From: Taudactylus pleione
Lineage: Eukaryota > Chordata > Amphibia > Anura > Myobatrachidae
Direction of reading: 5' to 3'
Length of the DNA: 64,000 bases
Assembly: GCA_031769625.1 (NCBI GenBank)
Contig: JAUIMM010002314.1
Location: 62,001-126,000, forward strand
The translations under genes were made by a program, and so were the position numbers. Every line of letters begins with the position of its first letter. Positions within the stretch are counted from its first letter, which is position 1. Shown piece by piece: positions 62,518 to 64,000 of the stretch. Below the pieces are notes generated by a model that made no database searches, was not told the DNA's origin, and saw nothing but the letters and a program-made list of their open reading frames with translations.

Positions 62518-63987
62518 TTAGGCCAAAATGCATTGAAAACAATGGAAACAACAAAAGCGCATACTTTGTATTATCTCCTCTTGTAGCAAACACAGACAGC
62601 TCAAAATTTCACTGGATGTGTTGAAGACCAAGACCCACAAATGTGATGTGAAATGGTTTTTCTCCCTTGTTGCGTTTAAGAGAAAACAGCAATTGCTCAT
62701 TTTAGGCCAAAATGCATTGAAAGCAATGGAATCAACAAAAGCGCATACTTTGTGTTATCTCCTCTTGTAGCAAACACAGACAGCTCAAAATTTCACTGGA
62801 TATGTTGAAGACCAAGACCCACAAATGTGATGTGAAATGGTTTTTCTCCCATGTTGCGTTTAAGAGAAAACAGCAAATGCATGTTTTAGGCCAAAATGCA
62901 TTGAAAGCAATGGAAACAACAAAAGCGCATACATTGTGATATCTCCTCTTGTAGCAAACACAGGCAGCTCAAAATTTCACAGGATGTGTTGAAGACCAAG
63001 ACCCACAAATGTGATGTGAAATGGTTTTCTCTCATGTTGCGTTTAAGAGAAAACTGCAAATGCACGTTTTAGGCCAAAATGCATTGAAAGCAATGGAAAT
63101 AACAAAAGCGCATACTTTGTGTTATCTCCTCTTGTAGCAAACACAGACAGCTCAAAATTTCACCAGATCTGTTGAAGACCAAGACCCACAAATGTGATGT
63201 GAAATGGTTTTTCTCCCATGTTGCGTTTAAGAGAAAACAGCAAATGCACGTTTTAGGCCAAAATGCATTGAAAACAATGGAAACAACAAAAGCGCATACT
63301 TTGTATTATCTCCTCTTGTAGCAAACACAGACAGCTCAAAATTTCACTGGATGTGTTGAAGACCAAGACCCACAAATGTGATGTGAAATGGTTTTTCTCC
63401 CATGTTGCGTTTAAGAGAAAACAGCAATTGCTCATTTTAGGCCAAAATGCATTGAAAGCAATGGAATCAACAAAAGCGCATACTTTGTGTTATCTCCTCT
63501 TGTAGCAAACACAGACAGCTCAAAATTTCACTGGATATGTTGAAGACCAAGACCCACAAATGTGATGTGAAATGGTTTTTCTCCCATGTTGCGTTTAAGA
63601 GAAAACAGCAAATGCATGTTTTAGGCCAAAATGCATTGAAAGCAATGGAAACAACAAAAGCGCATACATTGTGATATCTCCTCTTGTAGCAAACACAGGC
63701 AGCTCAAAATTTCACAGGATGTGTTGAAGACCAAGACCCACAAATGTGATGTGAAATGGTTTTCTCTCATGTTGCGTTTAAGAGAAAACTGCAAATGCAC
63801 GTTTTAGGCCAAAATGCATTGAAAGCAATGGAAATAACAAAAGCGCATACTTTGTGTTATCTCCTCTTGTAGCAAACACAGACAGCTCAAAATTTCACCA
63901 GATCTGTTGAAGACCAAGACCCACAAATGTGATGTGAAATGGTTTTTCTCCCATGTTGCAATTAAGAGAAAACAGCAAATGAACGTT
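62518..63987. repeat. 4-monomer (735-bp) unit, two tandem copies at right edge
   Basis: 62518-63252 and 63253-63987 carry the same four monomers: 'ttgtattatc' (62566 and 63301); 'ggaatcaac' with 'ggatatgttg'; 'catacattgtgata' with 'caggcagctc', 'cacaggatg' and the one-base deletion in 'ggttttctctc' (about 63023 and 63757); then 'ccagatctg'. The last monomers differ: 'ttgcg' with 'aaatgcacg' in copy 1 against 'ttgcaatta' with 'aaatgaacg' in copy 2. The same quartet occurs once each at about 26.27, 38.22, 40.25 and 60.86 kb. Confidence 0.87.
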
Positions 63988-64000
63988 TTAGGCCAAAATG

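Larger units (their letters stand above)
1..64000. repeat. Satellite DNA array, 184-bp monomer, about 347.8 copies
   Basis: The whole window is tandem copies of one 184-bp monomer in a single orientation. Starts of the phase 'catactttg' fall at 1, 185, 369, 553 and so on up to 63846, which is 347 intervals with a net drift of -3 bases. Copies differ mostly by a limited set of recurring substitutions, so the same variant monomers reappear at multiples of 184 bp in higher-order units. No base of the window lies outside the array: I found no unique spacer, transposon, inverted block or gene. A long, one-family, one-orientation array with higher-order structure is typical of centromeric or pericentromeric satellites; that location is inference. 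The family is not one I recognise. Monomer length is close to one nucleosome plus linker, which is common for such satellites. Confidence 0.98.

Noticed and set aside
1..64000. CRISPR-like regular repeats
   Set aside because: The period is 184 bp with no unique spacers; the whole period is repeated, which is tandem satellite structure.
1..64000. CENP-B box
   Set aside because: The required TTCG and CGGG cores do not occur in the consensus monomer on either strand. The one 'cccg' seen, near 19087, is an isolated point change.
1..64000. tRNA or 5S rRNA derived repeat with an internal pol III promoter
   Set aside because: No B-box (GGTTCGA-like) sequence is present because TTCG is absent, and I see no cloverleaf or terminator arrangement.
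1..64000. Primate alpha satellite
   Set aside because: The period is 184 rather than 171 bp, the CENP-B box is absent and the sequence does not resemble the alpha consensus I know.
1..64000. Internal half-monomer duplication (about 92 bp)
   Set aside because: The two halves share only short A-rich words such as 'aaaacag' and 'acacag'; no alignment longer than a few bases holds.

Overview
The window is one uninterrupted block of eukaryotic satellite DNA. It is a head-to-tail array of a single monomer family with a 184-bp period, always in the same orientation, from the first base to the last. In the phase where each monomer starts at 'catactttg', monomers begin at 1, 185, 369 and so on, and the last start I can place is 63846. 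That gives 347 complete monomers with a net drift of only -3 bases (mean 183.99 bp), plus a partial copy at the right end. I see no unique sequence, transposon, inversion, RNA gene or credible protein gene. The monomer is about 39% G+C by hand count of one consensus copy. Its few CpG sites are the most variable positions, and they vary as C-to-T or G-to-A, as expected from a CpG-methylated genome such as a vertebrate or plant. I do not recognise the family and do not assign a species. A centromeric or pericentromeric location is the natural inference but is not shown.

Layout. 1-6.99 kb: a 7-monomer (1288-bp) higher-order register. 6.99-8.83 kb: less regular monomers. 8.83-15.3 kb: a 12-monomer (2208-bp) unit, twice in tandem and then again after a two-monomer insertion. 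14.5-19.3 kb: overlapping 8-, 10- and 2-monomer duplications. 19.3-21.9 kb: a different 7-monomer unit, twice in tandem. 22-41 kb: a nested mosaic in which a 4966-bp (27-monomer) unit is tandemly duplicated without visible differences, flanked by copies of a 2023-bp (11-monomer) unit. 41-49.7 kb: a 2943-bp (16-monomer) unit, three copies, the last shortened. 50.8-57.8 kb: a roughly 3.5-kb (19-monomer) tandem duplication. 57.8-64 kb: further mosaic ending in a 735-bp (4-monomer) unit that is tandem at the right edge.

Two results go beyond the satellite itself. A core block of about 2 kb, tagged by a rare A at monomer position 154, recurs nine times between 22 and 58 kb at spacings from 2.2 to 7.7 kb, so it traces the array's duplication history. 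Between 50.50 and 55.21 kb there are about 42 one- or two-base indels (net +14), mostly in homopolymers. The other 59 kb hold about 24, most of them two inherited deletions. This looks like unpolished assembly sequence rather than biology.

There are no genes to work together. Minus-strand open frames of about 60 codons, and longer ones of about 100 codons, are a property of the monomer sequence and of inherited 1-bp deletions that put two monomers in the same frame.
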